Shown: positions 53,637-63,428, numbered from the stretch's first letter. The stretch: 64,000 nt of DNA from Qipengyuania seohaensis (GCF_002795865.1 NZ_CP024920.1:1089001-1153000); one strand, 5' to 3'. Numbers and translations are program-made. The notes: generated by a model from the letters alone, not told the origin.

Positions 53637-54251
53637 TCAGATCAGTCCGCGCTCGCTCAGATCGTTCTCGAGCAGGCTTGCCTCGGTGAAGTGATGGACG
53701 TGCCAGCCGCAGGTGCGCGCAGCATCGATATTGGCGGGGTTGTCGTCGATGAAAAGCATGGCGGCGGCAGGCAGGCCGAAGCGCCGCTCCGCCAGCGCGA
53801 AGATCGCAGGATCGGGCTTGGCAACACGCTCCTCGCCCGAAACCACGATATCGCGGAACCGGTCGAAGATGCGTTCCTGCGGACGGAAGCCGGCCCAGAA
53901 TTCGGCACCGAAGTTGGTGATGGCGAACAGCGGCATACCTGCCTCGTCGAGCCGTTCGACCAGCGCATGGCTGCCGGGTACCGGCCCAGGGATGGTCTCG
54001 TTGAATCGGGTCGCATAGGCGCGAATTTCCTCGGCATAGTCCGGATAAAGCGCGATACGCTCCGGGACCATCTGCGAGAGCGGACGTCCGGCATCGTGGA
54101 GGAAATGCCATTCCTCGGTCACGACCTCGCCCAGCACCTTTTCCAACCGCTCTGGATCGTCGACGATCTTTTCGAACAGGGCGCTGAGTTGCCACTGGTA
54201 GAGCACCCGGCCGACGTCGAATACGACTGCCTCGATTGATTTATCGCTCAT
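53637..54251 (-). CDS. HAD-superfamily hydrolase
   Basis: The 204-residue protein has HAD motif I VVFDVGRVLYQW, where Gly replaces the second Asp of the DxD (DVG), motif II FAITNFG, and motif IV MLFIDDNPANI. It would be a phosphatase or dehalogenase-like enzyme; the altered motif I is common in the epoxide hydrolase N-terminal branch. GGAAGG precedes the ATG at 54251. Confidence 0.88.
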   Translation of the reverse strand: MSDKSIEAVVFDVGRVLYQWQLSALFEKIVDDPERLEKVLGEVVTEEWHFLHDAGRPLSQMVPERIALYPDYAEEIRAYATRFNETIPGPVPGSHALVERLDEAGMPLFAITNFGAEFWAGFRPQERIFDRFRDIVVSGEERVAKPDPAIFALAERRFGLPAAAMLFIDDNPANIDAARTCGWHVHHFTEASLLENDLSERGLI

Positions 54252-54270
54252 TATGCACCTTCCATACACG

Positions 54271-54305
54271 AACGGCCCGCACTCCCTTGCGGGAGCCGGG
54301 CCGGT
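54271..54305 (-). terminator. GC-rich hairpin after rpmJ
   Basis: CGGCCCG and CGGGCCG enclose an inner stem CTCCC-TTGC-GGGAG between rpmJ and the HAD gene. On the minus strand no T-run follows, so termination is uncertain and the two genes may be partly co-transcribed. Confidence 0.4.
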
Positions 54306-54343
54306 TCATGACGCTTGCGGGGCAAATTGCCCCACATCGCAGC

Positions 54344-54469
54344 TTAGCCCTGGCGGGCCTTGAAGCGGCGGTTGGTCTTGTTGATGACGTAAGTCCGCCC
54401 GCGGCGACGGATCACGCGGCAGTCGCGATGCCGGTTCTTGAGCGACTTGAGGCTGTTGCGGATCTTCAT
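54344..54469 (-). CDS. rpmJ: 50S ribosomal protein L36
   Basis: A 41-residue protein, starting [17 protein letters not shown] and ending NRRFKARQG. It is the cysteine-poor type of L36: only one Cys is present, so no zinc ribbon, as in the YkgO-type paralogue of E. coli. No other rpmJ copy is seen in this window. It is too short for most simple gene finders. Confidence 0.93.
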   Translation of the reverse strand: MKIRNSLKSLKNRHRDCRVIRRRGRTYVINKTNRRFKARQG

Positions 54470-54562
54470 GGTAGGTCTCGTTTCACAAATAAATACGCGC
54501 CGGAGATGGTGCCCCGACGCGCCAATTTCAAGCGCGCCCGTTAGCGGCGGTGGTGATTCCCG

Positions 54563-55576
54563 TCAAGCTTCTCGGCGAATTTCAGCCAGCTTGCGCTCCC
54601 ATTGCAGCGCGTGGGTAATAATCTGGTCCAGGTCCGCATATTGCGGCTTCCATGGCAGGGTTGCCCTGATGCGCGACGGGTCGGACACCAGTTCGCCCGG
54701 ATCGCCTGCGCGGCGCGGTTCCATCCGGCGCTCGATCGTAACGTTCGTCACCCGGTCGACAGCATCGAGAACTTCCAGGACCGAGAAGCCGCGCCCGTAG
54801 CCGCAATTCATCGTCAGCGATCGGTCCGGCTGTTCGATCAGCGCCTCCAGCGCAAGCACGTGGGCCGCCGCCAGATCGCTGACATGGATATAGTCGCGCA
54901 CGCCCGTTCCATCCGGCGTATCGTAATCCGTCCCGAAGACCGAAACCCCGTCGCGCTTGCCCGTGGCCGCTTCGCAAGCAACCTTGATGAGATGCGTGGC
55001 ACCGGCCGTCGACTGGCCGGTGCGCCCTTGCGGATCGGCGCCTGCAACGTTGAAATAACGCAGGGCGCAATGGTTGAACCCATGGGCAGCGCTGGCATCG
55101 GACAGCATCTGTTCGGTCATCAGCTTTGACCAGCCGTAGGGGTTGATTGGCTGCTTGGGCGTATCTTCGGAGACCGGCGATGTTTCGGGCGTGCCATAGG
55201 TCGCCGCGGTCGACGAGAAGATGAAGTGATCCACCCCGCCGCGGACGGCAGCCTCAATCAAGGCCCGGCTCTTCACCGTGTTGTTCTCATAATAGCCGAG
55301 CGGATTCTCTACCGATTCGGGCACGACGATCGAGCCCGCGAAGTGCATGATCGCCTTCGTGCCCTGCTCGAGGAATATCTGCTCCAGCAGGACTGCGTCG
55401 GCAATGTCGCCTTCGTAGAGGGGTACGTCTTCCGGCACTGCGAATGCAAAGCCGGTCGACAGATTGTCGACAACAGCGACGGGCCACCCGGCATCGCGCA
55501 AAGCCAGGACTGCGTGGCTTCCGATATATCCTGCACCGCCCGTCACGAGCACCGGCACTTTTGCGTCCCTGTCCAT
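54563..55576 (-). CDS. galE: UDP-glucose 4-epimerase
   Basis: GalE interconverts UDP-glucose and UDP-galactose. The 337-residue protein has VTGGAGYIGSHAVLAL, the serine of FSSTAATYG, the catalytic YGWSK and the NAD-binding GTDYDTPDGTGVRDYIHV. The start at 55576 (MDRDAKVPVL) is chosen because the upstream open frame has no family likeness. It is divergent from the DUF4136 lipoprotein gene. Confidence 0.94.
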   Translation of the reverse strand: MDRDAKVPVLVTGGAGYIGSHAVLALRDAGWPVAVVDNLSTGFAFAVPEDVPLYEGDIADAVLLEQIFLEQGTKAIMHFAGSIVVPESVENPLGYYENNTVKSRALIEAAVRGGVDHFIFSSTAATYGTPETSPVSEDTPKQPINPYGWSKLMTEQMLSDASAAHGFNHCALRYFNVAGADPQGRTGQSTAGATHLIKVACEAATGKRDGVSVFGTDYDTPDGTGVRDYIHVSDLAAAHVLALEALIEQPDRSLTMNCGYGRGFSVLEVLDAVDRVTNVTIERRMEPRRAGDPGELVSDPSRIRATLPWKPQYADLDQIITHALQWERKLAEIRREA

Positions 55577-55679
55577 GGAAGCGGCACCTAGCAGATATTG
55601 CGAAGCGGGCAATCTCGGAGCCTTGCCGCTTCTGGCGCGTTCTTCTTTCTTTAACGCCCATATCGGAAAGACCCCGCCC

Positions 55680-56282
55680 ATGAGTCGCATCACGCCAACG
55701 CTGGCCCTGTTTTCGGCCCTCGCCCTGTCCGCCTGCGCCACCACGCCCGGCCCTGTCGAGGTCACGCGCTTCGTCGCGCCGGAGGCCGCATCGCAGCTTG
55801 GGCAAGGGACGATCTTCGTCGCCAGCGCACAAGATGGCGAGGACAACAGCCTTGCCCTGATGCCGTACAAATCGGCCGTCGCCGAAGAACTTCGCAGCCT
55901 CGGCTATGTCGAGACCGACCGTGCATCGGCAGACCAGATCGCCACCGTGCGGATCGAGCGTTATGTCCTGACCGCGCAGGGTCGCCGCTCTCCGGTCAGC
56001 GTCGGCGTGGGCGGTCGCACCGGCTCCTATGGCTCGGGCGTGGGTGTCGGCATCGGCATCAATCTGGGCGGCGGAGAGCGCGACAAGGTCGGCAGCGAAC
56101 TGTCGGTCACGATCCGCAGCGCCGCTTCGGAAGCAAACCTGTGGGAAGGCCGCGCGGACCTGCGCGTTCCCGACAATTCAGAACTTGCGCAGGCGCAAGC
56201 AAACGCACAAACCCTCGCCGCCGCGCTGTTCAGCGATTTTCCCGGCAACAATGGCGAAACGATAGAAATCGAGGTTCCCTAA
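55680..56282 (+). CDS. DUF4136-type lipoprotein
   Basis: The 200-residue protein has a lipoprotein signal with LALSAC (Cys at 19), then a beta-rich domain like DUF4136, with the Gly-rich GVGVGIGINLGGG in the middle. It would be anchored to the outer membrane. Function unknown. Its TAA stop lies directly before the start of the M14 peptidase gene at 56283. Confidence 0.72.
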   Translation: MSRITPTLALFSALALSACATTPGPVEVTRFVAPEAASQLGQGTIFVASAQDGEDNSLALMPYKSAVAEELRSLGYVETDRASADQIATVRIERYVLTAQGRRSPVSVGVGGRTGSYGSGVGVGIGINLGGGERDKVGSELSVTIRSAASEANLWEGRADLRVPDNSELAQAQANAQTLAAALFSDFPGNNGETIEIEVP

Positions 56283-57422
56283 GTGAGCGATATCCGGATC
56301 GATGCGGCTTTCGACAGCGGCAATATCGAAGTCCTTTCCATCGACGGCGCGAGCGCGAAGCTCGCGATCCCGCTCGATACCAGCAGCGAATTCAAGCAGT
56401 GGTTCCACTTCCGCGTAAGCGGGGCGCGGGGCCGCGAACTGGTGCTCAAGATCACCGACCTGGAAACCAGCGCCTATCCCGGCGGCTGGCCCGGCTACGA
56501 CGCCTGTGTTTCGGAAGACCGCGATTACTGGGGCCGCGCCGCATCGTCCTATGACAAGAACGAAGACGGCGGCACGCTGACGATCCGCTATACCCCTGCC
56601 AGCGACATCGCCTGGTTCGCTTATTTCGCGCCCTATTCGATGGAGCGTCATCACGACCTCGTGTCCGAAGCCGCGGCATCGGAAGGCGTCGATCACCTGC
56701 ACCTTGGCACCACACTCGACGGCCAGCCGATCGACTGCCTCGAAATGGGCGAAGGCGAATTCAAGGTCTGGCTCTATGCCCGCCAGCATCCCGGCGAAAC
56801 GCAGGCCGAATGGTGGATGGAAGGCGCGCTCGAAGTGCTTACCGACCCGAGCGACAGCGTCGGCCGCCTCCTGCGCGAGAAATGCCGCCTCCATATCGTG
56901 CCCAACTGCAACCCGGACGGATCGAAGCGCGGCAATTTGCGCGTCAATGCGGCAGGCACGAACCTCAACCGCGAATGGGACAATCCCAGCGCGGAAAAGA
57001 GCCCCGAAGTCCTCGCCATCCGCAATCGCATGGATGAAACCGGCGTCGATTTCGCGATGGACGTCCACGGCGACGAAGCTATTCCGGTGAGCTTCCTTGC
57101 AGGCTTCGAAGGCATCCCGGGCTGGACCGACGAACAGGGCGACAGCTATTATGGCTATGAGGCGATCCTCGACCGCCGGACCCCCGATTTCCAGACGGAA
57201 CAGGGCTACACCAAGTCCGCTCCCGGCAAGGCGAACCTGTCGATGAGCACCAACCAGGTCGCGGAGCGTTTCGGCGCCACCGCGATGACGCTGGAAATGC
57301 CCTACAAGGACAATCCCGCTAGCCCCGAGCCCGAACAGGGCTGGTCGCCCGAACGCTGCAAGATGCTGGCGCGCGATTGCCTTGCGAGCCTGCTCGAATG
57401 GCTGGAAACGCGCGAGGCGTAA
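56283..57422 (+). CDS. M14-family carboxypeptidase, cytosolic type
   Basis: The 379-residue protein has an N-terminal beta domain (about 1-130) and the zinc carboxypeptidase domain with [12 protein letters not shown] (His and Glu ligands), [11 protein letters not shown], the third ligand in DVHGDE and a catalytic Glu in TLEMPYKDN. There is no signal peptide; GTG start. Related enzymes trim C-terminal residues from proteins. Confidence 0.9.
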   Translation: MSDIRIDAAFDSGNIEVLSIDGASAKLAIPLDTSSEFKQWFHFRVSGARGRELVLKITDLETSAYPGGWPGYDACVSEDRDYWGRAASSYDKNEDGGTLTIRYTPASDIAWFAYFAPYSMERHHDLVSEAAASEGVDHLHLGTTLDGQPIDCLEMGEGEFKVWLYARQHPGETQAEWWMEGALEVLTDPSDSVGRLLREKCRLHIVPNCNPDGSKRGNLRVNAAGTNLNREWDNPSAEKSPEVLAIRNRMDETGVDFAMDVHGDEAIPVSFLAGFEGIPGWTDEQGDSYYGYEAILDRRTPDFQTEQGYTKSAPGKANLSMSTNQVAERFGATAMTLEMPYKDNPASPEPEQGWSPERCKMLARDCLASLLEWLETREA

Positions 57423-57462
57423 GCGACCGGAAATGCTGGGTTAAGCGAGCGCCGGGTAGTGA

Positions 57463-57828
57463 ATGCCCATGCGCTTGCCCCTCGCCATTCTCGGCCTGAT
57501 CGGCCTCTCCACCCTTGCCGCGCCGGCGCAGGCTACGGGCGGGTTCCTGTGCAAGACGGCCAGCGGTCCGCAAATCGAGATCGCGCTCGGCTTCGGCCAC
57601 GTGCCGGGCGCCCCGCTGGTCGGGCACCGGCTGCGCGTGGACGACAAGCTTATCGCGTCGGATGCGCCGCAATGGTGGCTAGACGACAAGGAAATGCGGC
57701 TCGAGCTCACTTCGCCCGATGCGATGAAATCGCTGTTGGTGATGCGCACCAAGCGGGTCGGATATCATTTCGACGGGCAGGTCGAGTACGATGGCCGCAC
57801 CCAATGGATCCGCTGCAAGGAAAGCTGA
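57463..57828 (+). CDS. Unrecognised exported protein
   Basis: The 121-residue protein has a signal peptide (about 1-24, ending APAQA) and a beta-rich mature domain with two cysteines near the ends (FLCK and IRCKES) likely to pair. No family is recognised. It is convergent with the LD-carboxypeptidase gene, 10 bp away. Confidence 0.65.
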   Translation: MPMRLPLAILGLIGLSTLAAPAQATGGFLCKTASGPQIEIALGFGHVPGAPLVGHRLRVDDKLIASDAPQWWLDDKEMRLELTSPDAMKSLLVMRTKRVGYHFDGQVEYDGRTQWIRCKES

Positions 57829-57838
57829 TTCTGCGCAG

Positions 57839-58834
57839 CTAGACGGTGACCGCCTCCAGCGGCGTCAGCGTACCTGCATCGGCATCGAAAGCGACCTGAG
57901 CACCATGCGGCAGGCAGAGCTGGCCGCGAATATGGCCGATGTTCGCGCCGGTCACGACGGGGCAGTCCAACGTGCCGAGATGCTGGTCCAGCACATCGTC
58001 GAGCGTGAAGCTTTCGCCTTCGGGATCGTCGACACTGCACGCCCGGCACCGTCCGAATATCACGCCCGCAGCTTTATCGAGGACTCCCGCCAGCTTCAGT
58101 TGCTGGAGCATGCGGTCGATCCGGTACGGCTCCTCGTTCACATCCTCCAGGAACAGCACCGCGCCCTCCATTTCAGGCAGGCGGCCCGTGCCCATCAGGG
58201 TGGAGAGGATGGTGAGGTTACCGCCGAGCAGCCGTCCCTCGCCCCTGCCGGGTTTGAGGACGCGGTCCGCAGCCAGGTCGAGCGTCGGCATCTCGCCCGT
58301 AAAGGCAAGCCGCCACAGGCTTTCCCAACTCGCCGCCTCGCTCCACGGGCTAGCCGCATTGGGCGCGTGGAGCGTTGCAAAGCCCGCATCGCGCGCGATC
58401 GCGAGGTGGAGGGCGGTGTTGTCGCTATACCCGATGAAAAGCTTCGGGTTTGCACGGATGGTCGGCCAATCGAGCAAAGGCAGGATGCGCGCCGCGCCAT
58501 AGCCCCCGCGAATGGCGAAGATCGCGCGGATGGATTGATCGGCGAAGGCTGCATCGAGGTCCGCTGCGCGCTGCGCATCCGTGCCCGCGAGATAGCCGAA
58601 CTTCGCCTCGGCGTTCGCCCCGAATTGCGGGACCAGCCCCATGCTGGACACCCAGTGCTGCGCCCGCTCGATCTCGGCAGCGGACACGGCGCTGGCCGGG
58701 GCGACCAGTGCAACCTTGTCCCCTGCCTGCAAGCGCGGGGGCCGGACACGCTTCTGCGCAGCGACAAGCGGAGAGACGGACAGCGCAGCGTACGCGGCGG
58801 CAAATCCGCCCATCGCGCTGCGCCGCGTGATCAA
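57839..58834 (-). CDS. LD-carboxypeptidase (S66 family), exported
   Basis: The enzyme of about 331 residues cleaves the terminal D-alanine of peptidoglycan tetrapeptides. It has a twin-arginine-like leader (TRRSAMGGFAAAYAALS), then LQAGDKVALVAPAS, AIRGGYGAARILP and FIGYSDNTALHLA with the catalytic Ser, and the Glu/His of the triad later. The TTG start at 58834 overlaps the cdd stop by 4 bp (TTGA). Confidence 0.92.
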   Translation of the reverse strand: MITRRSAMGGFAAAYAALSVSPLVAAQKRVRPPRLQAGDKVALVAPASAVSAAEIERAQHWVSSMGLVPQFGANAEAKFGYLAGTDAQRAADLDAAFADQSIRAIFAIRGGYGAARILPLLDWPTIRANPKLFIGYSDNTALHLAIARDAGFATLHAPNAASPWSEAASWESLWRLAFTGEMPTLDLAADRVLKPGRGEGRLLGGNLTILSTLMGTGRLPEMEGAVLFLEDVNEEPYRIDRMLQQLKLAGVLDKAAGVIFGRCRACSVDDPEGESFTLDDVLDQHLGTLDCPVVTGANIGHIRGQLCLPHGAQVAFDADAGTLTPLEAVTV

Positions 58835-59235
58835 ACGAGGCTCGCCGGGCCGAAAGCTTCGGGGAGGAGCGCGCTCAGCGTGGTGCGACGCACTTCTCCG
58901 GGGCCGACACACAGGACCAGCGGGTCGGTTCCGCCAAGCTGCGCCAGTTCGTTGAGCACCTGGCGGCAGCGCCCGCAAGGCGTGATCGGCATGTCGCCCG
59001 GTCCGGTAACCGCGACCGCTTCCAGCCCGCCGCGCACCCCGTCGGCCATGGCTTTCGATACGGCCACGGTCTCGGCGCACAGCGCAAGCCCGTAGCTCGC
59101 ATTCTCGATATTGGTGCCGGTCACGACGCTGCCGTCGGCAAATCGCAGCGCAGCCCCGACCGCGAAACTGGAGTAGGGCGAATAGGAGTTGGCGGCAGCC
59201 TCTCGGGCGGCGGCGATCAGGTCGTCATCGGTCAT
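58831..59235 (-). CDS. cdd: Cytidine deaminase
   Basis: The 134-residue enzyme converts cytidine to uridine. It has NIENASYGLALCAETVAV with the zinc Cys and catalytic Glu, and TPCGRCRQVLNE with the second zinc pair. Length is typical of the short form. It is in a minus-strand run with the GH25-like gene, cdd and the LD-carboxypeptidase gene. Confidence 0.95.
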   Translation of the reverse strand: MTDDDLIAAAREAAANSYSPYSSFAVGAALRFADGSVVTGTNIENASYGLALCAETVAVSKAMADGVRGGLEAVAVTGPGDMPITPCGRCRQVLNELAQLGGTDPLVLCVGPGEVRRTTLSALLPEAFGPASLV

Positions 59236-59254
59236 TCGTCAGCACCTAGCCGGA

Positions 59255-59962
59255 TCAGGGCCGCACGACCAGCCAGCGCAGCGGCGTATCGGCAGCCTGC
59301 GTGGCGTGAGTCGCATTGGCGGTCCACACGGTCCACGGCCGCCCCGCATAGCCCGGTTCGTCCATGTCGCCCTCGAGCCAGAGCGCCCGCTCCAGCCGGG
59401 CGGCGGGACGATAGCGTTCCTCGAAATCGCGGCTGGGTGCCAACACCACCGGCGCGCCGGCATGGGCCTCGATCTGATTGACCAGCGTCAGCAATTCGCT
59501 CTGCACCGCGGCATCGGACACCCGCGTCGGGCACTCGTCGGCGGTTCGCGCCAGCCTGATCGCGGGCGGGAGCAATTGCTCGTCGCGCGGCACGATGGTG
59601 ACGTAATTCGCCGACTGGCCGTCCGCCCGTTCGCAAGGGTCGAATTCGTGCACTGTGCCGACTTCCAGACCCGCTTCGCGCGCTGCGGCAAGGTTGTCCG
59701 AAAAGCCTGCATCCTTGTCGCGCGCACCCTTGCTCGCTTCGAGGTAGACGAAGCTTGCGCCCAGCCCTGCAAGCACTTCGAAATCGACGTTCTCGTCCTC
59801 TTCGCCGATCAGGGCGCCCTGGTCGGGGTAGGTGTCCTCGTCCGGGCGCCAGTTGCGTTTCTCGTTCCACAGCCAGATCGCCGCAACACCTGCAATGACG
59901 GCCGCCAGCAGCACCAGCTTAAGGAGCCAGCCCGATCCGGCTTTCTTCTTGCGACGCGCCAT
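59255..59962 (-). CDS. GH25 lysozyme-like membrane-anchored protein
   Basis: The 235-residue protein has one transmembrane helix (LLKLVLLAAVIAGVAAIWLW, about 13-32) with the rest outside. The domain has FEVLAGLGASFVYLEASKG, whose Glu matches the catalytic position of GH25 lysozymes, and FDPCERADGQ. The first Asp of the usual DVSxxQ motif is not clear (YPDQGAL). It may cleave peptidoglycan or be inactive. Confidence 0.72.
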   Translation of the reverse strand: MARRKKKAGSGWLLKLVLLAAVIAGVAAIWLWNEKRNWRPDEDTYPDQGALIGEEDENVDFEVLAGLGASFVYLEASKGARDKDAGFSDNLAAAREAGLEVGTVHEFDPCERADGQSANYVTIVPRDEQLLPPAIRLARTADECPTRVSDAAVQSELLTLVNQIEAHAGAPVVLAPSRDFEERYRPAARLERALWLEGDMDEPGYAGRPWTVWTANATHATQAADTPLRWLVVRP

Positions 59963-59966
59963 GCCT

Positions 59967-60470
59967 TCAGCCCTTGATGTGCAGGACGCAGATCAGCGTG
60001 AACAGCCGGCGCGCAGTGGCGAAGTCCGTCTCGATCTTGCCTTCGAGCCGTTCCAGGAGGAGTTCTGCCGCCTGGTTGTGAACTCCGCGGCGGGCCATAT
60101 CGATGGTCTCGATCTCGTTGGCGGTCGCCTTGCGGATCGCCTGGTAATAGCTGTCGCAAATGGCGAAATATTCGCGGATCGGCCGGCGGAAGCGCGCGAG
60201 GCCAAGCAGCAACTCCTCCACCATATCGCCTTCGGTATTGGCGATGGTCATCAGGAGGCGCCCGTCGCGCACTGCCAGCGTCAGGTGATAGGGGCCTTCG
60301 GCCCCGCGCTCCACCGCGCGTAGCGGCTTGAACGTATTTTCCTCGATCAGGTCGAAGATCGCGATCCGGCGTTCCTGCTCGATGTCCGCATTACGCCAGA
60401 TGATCGTCTCCTCATCGAGATCGATGTGCGCGATGCGGTGATCGGGTCTGGGTGATGCGGATTCGGTCAT
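59967..60470 (-). CDS. UPF0262 family protein
   Basis: The 167-residue protein fits UPF0262, conserved in alphaproteobacteria: RIAIFDLIEENTFKP, HLTLAVRDGRLLMTI and REYFAICDSYYQAIR. Function unknown. The ATG at 60470 is preferred over 60512 by family length. It is divergent from dnaB and upstream of the GH25-like gene. Confidence 0.9.
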   Translation of the reverse strand: MTESASPRPDHRIAHIDLDEETIIWRNADIEQERRIAIFDLIEENTFKPLRAVERGAEGPYHLTLAVRDGRLLMTIANTEGDMVEELLLGLARFRRPIREYFAICDSYYQAIRKATANEIETIDMARRGVHNQAAELLLERLEGKIETDFATARRLFTLICVLHIKG

Positions 60471-60533
60471 GGTCGTTAGTGACGCTTTCGCAACTGGCGC
60501 AGATGCATTCAAGGGGTTGCGCGATAATCCCCG

Positions 60534-60542
60534 CTATCCACA
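60534..60542 (+). promoter_or_regulatory. DnaA box-like site before dnaB
   Basis: CTATCCACA matches TTATCCACA at eight of nine positions. It lies 69 bp before the dnaB start and is followed by a 13-bp palindrome GGCCAATTTGGCC at 60551-60563. One site only, so a regulatory role for DnaA on dnaB is only suggested. Confidence 0.35.
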
Positions 60543-60610
60543 AGCGACAGGGCCAATTTGGCCACATGCTTTGCTTGTGGAGCAGCAGAGCCTCGACCAT
60601 GGTGCCGCGC

Positions 60611-62134
60611 ATGGCCGACACCGATCTCCTCTTCCCCGCCGATGATTCGATTTCCACTCCCGCCAAGCAGGGCCAGACCCTGCCGAGCAATATCGAGGCG
60701 GAGGCCGCGTTTCTCGGCGCGGTGCTGATCGACAACCAAGTGGTGCAGGAGCTCAACACTCCGCTCCAGCCGCATCATTTCTACGAACCGGTGCACCAGC
60801 GCATTTACGAGCGTGTCCACAAGCTGCTCGATCGTAATTCGATCGCGACCCCGGTTACATTGAAGCCCTATTTCGAAAGCGACGAGGCGCTGAAGCAGCT
60901 CGGCGGGATTACCTATCTCGCCAAGCTGACACAGGACGGACAGGGCCTGCTCGCGACCGGCAAGCTGGCCGAGCAGATCTACGACCTCGCCCTACTGCGC
61001 GAACTGGTCCACGTGGGCCGCAACCTCGTCGAAGGGGCGCTCGACACCTCGGACGAAGTCGCGCCGATGGACCGCATCAGCCAGGCCGAAGCCGATCTCT
61101 ACAAGGTCGCCGAAGGGGCGACTTCGGGTAACGAGGCACAGGATTTCCGCACTGCGGCGCTCGGCGCGCTGAAGATGGTCGAGGCGGCGATCAATTCGGG
61201 CGGGCGGTTCTCGGGCAAGACCACCGGCCTCGATACGATCAACGACAAGACATCGGGCCTGCACAATTCCGACCTTATCATCCTTGCCGGGCGTCCCGGC
61301 ATGGGCAAGACCTCGCTGGCGACCAATATCGCCTTCAACGCCGCACGCCGCCTGATGGACGATGAGAAGATCGGGATCGACCGCAGCGAATCGCCGGGCG
61401 CAGGCACGGCTTTTTTCAGCCTGGAAATGAGCGCGGACCAGCTGGCGACGCGTATCCTTGCCGAGACTGCAGAAATCTCCAGCGAGAAACTGCGTTCGGG
61501 CAAGCTGAGCCGCGAGGAATTCCAGCGCCTGTCCTTCGCGAGCCAGGAACTGAACGAGCTTCCCCTTTATATCGACGACACACCCGGCCTCACTATCGGC
61601 GCACTACGCACCCGCGCCCGCCGCCTGAAACGCAGACACGATATCGGCCTCGTCATCGTCGACTATTTGCAGCTGCTGCAGGGTTCGGGCCGCGCGAACG
61701 ACAACCGTGTGAACGAAATCTCGGAAATCAGCCGTGGGCTCAAGACGCTGGCCAAGGAACTGAATGTCCCGGTTATCGCCCTGTCGCAGCTCAGCCGTGC
61801 GGTGGAGCAGCGCGAGGACAAGCGCCCGCAGCTGTCCGACCTTCGCGAATCCGGCTCGATCGAGCAGGACGCCGACATGGTGTGGTTCATCTTCCGCGGC
61901 GAATATTACCACAACGCCCTGAAGCCCGACACGCCGGACGAGACCAGCAGCGAGGACGTGCGCCAGAAATATGCCGACTGGGAAGCGCGGCACCTCGAAC
62001 TGGTCAATCGCGCCACGCTGATCGTCGCCAAGCAGCGTCACGGTTCGACCGGCAACGTGCCACTCCTGTTCCAGAGCGAGTTCACCAAGTTCACTTCGCC
62101 TGAAATGCGCGGCGGCTACGACGATTACGAATAA
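60611..62134 (+). CDS. dnaB: Replicative DNA helicase
   Basis: The 507-residue hexameric helicase has an N-terminal domain (about 20-130; EAEAAFLGAVLIDNQVV), Walker A LAGRPGMGKTSLATN, Walker B VIVDYLQLLQG, and LSQLSRAVEQREDKRP. It unwinds the replication fork. The start is the ATG at 60611 (MADTDLLF); an in-frame ATG at 60599 is also possible. Confidence 0.96.
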   Translation: MADTDLLFPADDSISTPAKQGQTLPSNIEAEAAFLGAVLIDNQVVQELNTPLQPHHFYEPVHQRIYERVHKLLDRNSIATPVTLKPYFESDEALKQLGGITYLAKLTQDGQGLLATGKLAEQIYDLALLRELVHVGRNLVEGALDTSDEVAPMDRISQAEADLYKVAEGATSGNEAQDFRTAALGALKMVEAAINSGGRFSGKTTGLDTINDKTSGLHNSDLIILAGRPGMGKTSLATNIAFNAARRLMDDEKIGIDRSESPGAGTAFFSLEMSADQLATRILAETAEISSEKLRSGKLSREEFQRLSFASQELNELPLYIDDTPGLTIGALRTRARRLKRRHDIGLVIVDYLQLLQGSGRANDNRVNEISEISRGLKTLAKELNVPVIALSQLSRAVEQREDKRPQLSDLRESGSIEQDADMVWFIFRGEYYHNALKPDTPDETSSEDVRQKYADWEARHLELVNRATLIVAKQRHGSTGNVPLLFQSEFTKFTSPEMRGGYDDYE

Positions 62135-62137
62135 GGC

Positions 62138-63322
62138 TCAGATGCCGAGGTTGAGGCGGCGCGTCACCGTGTAATCGACCACGGAGACGAGCAGCCAGCT
62201 CAGGTTCCAGCGGATACGGTTCCACAAGGTCGCGCGCTTCTTGTGCAGCGGGATCGTCACCTGCTGCGATGCCGCGATGTGATCGGTGACAAATTGCCGC
62301 ATCCGGTCGGCCAGCGCGGCATCGTCGATCTTCAGCACCAGCTCCAGATTGATGTAGAGGCTGCGCATGTCGAAATTGGCGCTGCCGATGTATACGGAAT
62401 CGTCAAGAACGATCAGCTTGGTGTGCAGCTTGCACGGCACGAATTCCCAGATCTTGGCCCGCTTCGACAGCAGGAAATCATAAAGCGAACGGCTGGCCCC
62501 GATGGTTGCGCCATTGTCCGACTTGCCAGCCATTACCAGCCGCGTCTCGCCCTTTTGCGCGATCCGGCCCATGTGCTTGAGCAGTTTCTTGGGCGGGCTG
62601 AAATAGGCCATGAACATATCCAGCCGCTCGCCTTCCACCAGGTCGTCCGACACGCAGCGCGCCCAGCTCGACAGTCCGCGCGTCGGCCCGCCGACAAGCC
62701 AGGTGGCGTTCGGCTCCTTCCATTCCCAGTCGCGCACGGTGCGCGCGATTTCGCGAGCGTGCTGCTCCTCGCGCTCGGTCCATGAGCGCAGCTTGGCATA
62801 CCAGTCGTTAAGCCCCTCGACCGCCGATCCTTCGATAACGATGCCAAGGTCGTTCCAGCCGTTTTCCTCCGGCGGCGCGAAATAGTCGTCGGCGATGTTG
62901 AAGCCGCCGAACATCGCCCGTTTGCCGTCGGCGACGACGAGCTTCTGGTGGTTGCGAATGAGATAGCGCCGCGTTTTCTTGGCGGAGAAGACGAGAAACG
63001 TGCCCCCGGCATCGATCAGCGGGCGCAGGAACAGGTCGGAAGCATCTGCCCCGAACCGGTCGACGATTAGCGTGACTTCGACCCCGCGCTTCGCCGCCGC
63101 GACCAGCTTGTCGCGAAATTCGGTGCTGACCGTGTCCTCGGCAAAGATATAGAAGCACACGTCGAGCTTCTCTTTTGCGCTTTCGACCAGCTCGAACAGC
63201 GCGGCGCGGCGATCGGCACCCGCCGGATAGAACGCCAGGTGCTGTCCGGCCGCATCGATTTCGAACGGCTCCGGATCGCGGAATTGAGTGGCCTCGCCCT
63301 GCATTTCGCTTGCTCCCATCAT
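62138..63322 (-). CDS. Phospholipase D-family protein, cardiolipin synthase-like
   Basis: The 394-residue protein has two HKD motifs: NHQKLVVADGKRAMFGG and HTKLIVLDDSVYIGSANFD. The second ends GSANFDMRS as in cardiolipin synthases, but the N-terminal transmembrane pair of ClsA is missing, closer to ClsB. It would transfer phosphatidyl groups at the membrane. It is convergent with dnaB, 3 bp away. Confidence 0.88.
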   Translation of the reverse strand: MMGASEMQGEATQFRDPEPFEIDAAGQHLAFYPAGADRRAALFELVESAKEKLDVCFYIFAEDTVSTEFRDKLVAAAKRGVEVTLIVDRFGADASDLFLRPLIDAGGTFLVFSAKKTRRYLIRNHQKLVVADGKRAMFGGFNIADDYFAPPEENGWNDLGIVIEGSAVEGLNDWYAKLRSWTEREEQHAREIARTVRDWEWKEPNATWLVGGPTRGLSSWARCVSDDLVEGERLDMFMAYFSPPKKLLKHMGRIAQKGETRLVMAGKSDNGATIGASRSLYDFLLSKRAKIWEFVPCKLHTKLIVLDDSVYIGSANFDMRSLYINLELVLKIDDAALADRMRQFVTDHIAASQQVTIPLHKKRATLWNRIRWNLSWLLVSVVDYTVTRRLNLGI

Positions 63323-63358
63323 CCCTGCCTTAGCGGCTGGCGAGAAAGGCGCAAATTC

Positions 63359-63387
63359 TTGACCTTTTGCCCCTGTGCACCTATCTG
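63359..63387 (+). promoter_or_regulatory. Probable rpoZ promoter
   Basis: TTGACC (63359-63364) and TATCTG (63382-63387) are spaced by 17 bases, 42 bp before the rpoZ ATG. Both hexamers are near the housekeeping sigma consensus used by alphaproteobacteria. Confidence 0.5.
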
Positions 63388-63428
63388 GCCCTCTTTCCCG
63401 GATTCTCTAGAATATATCGGAGTGCCCA

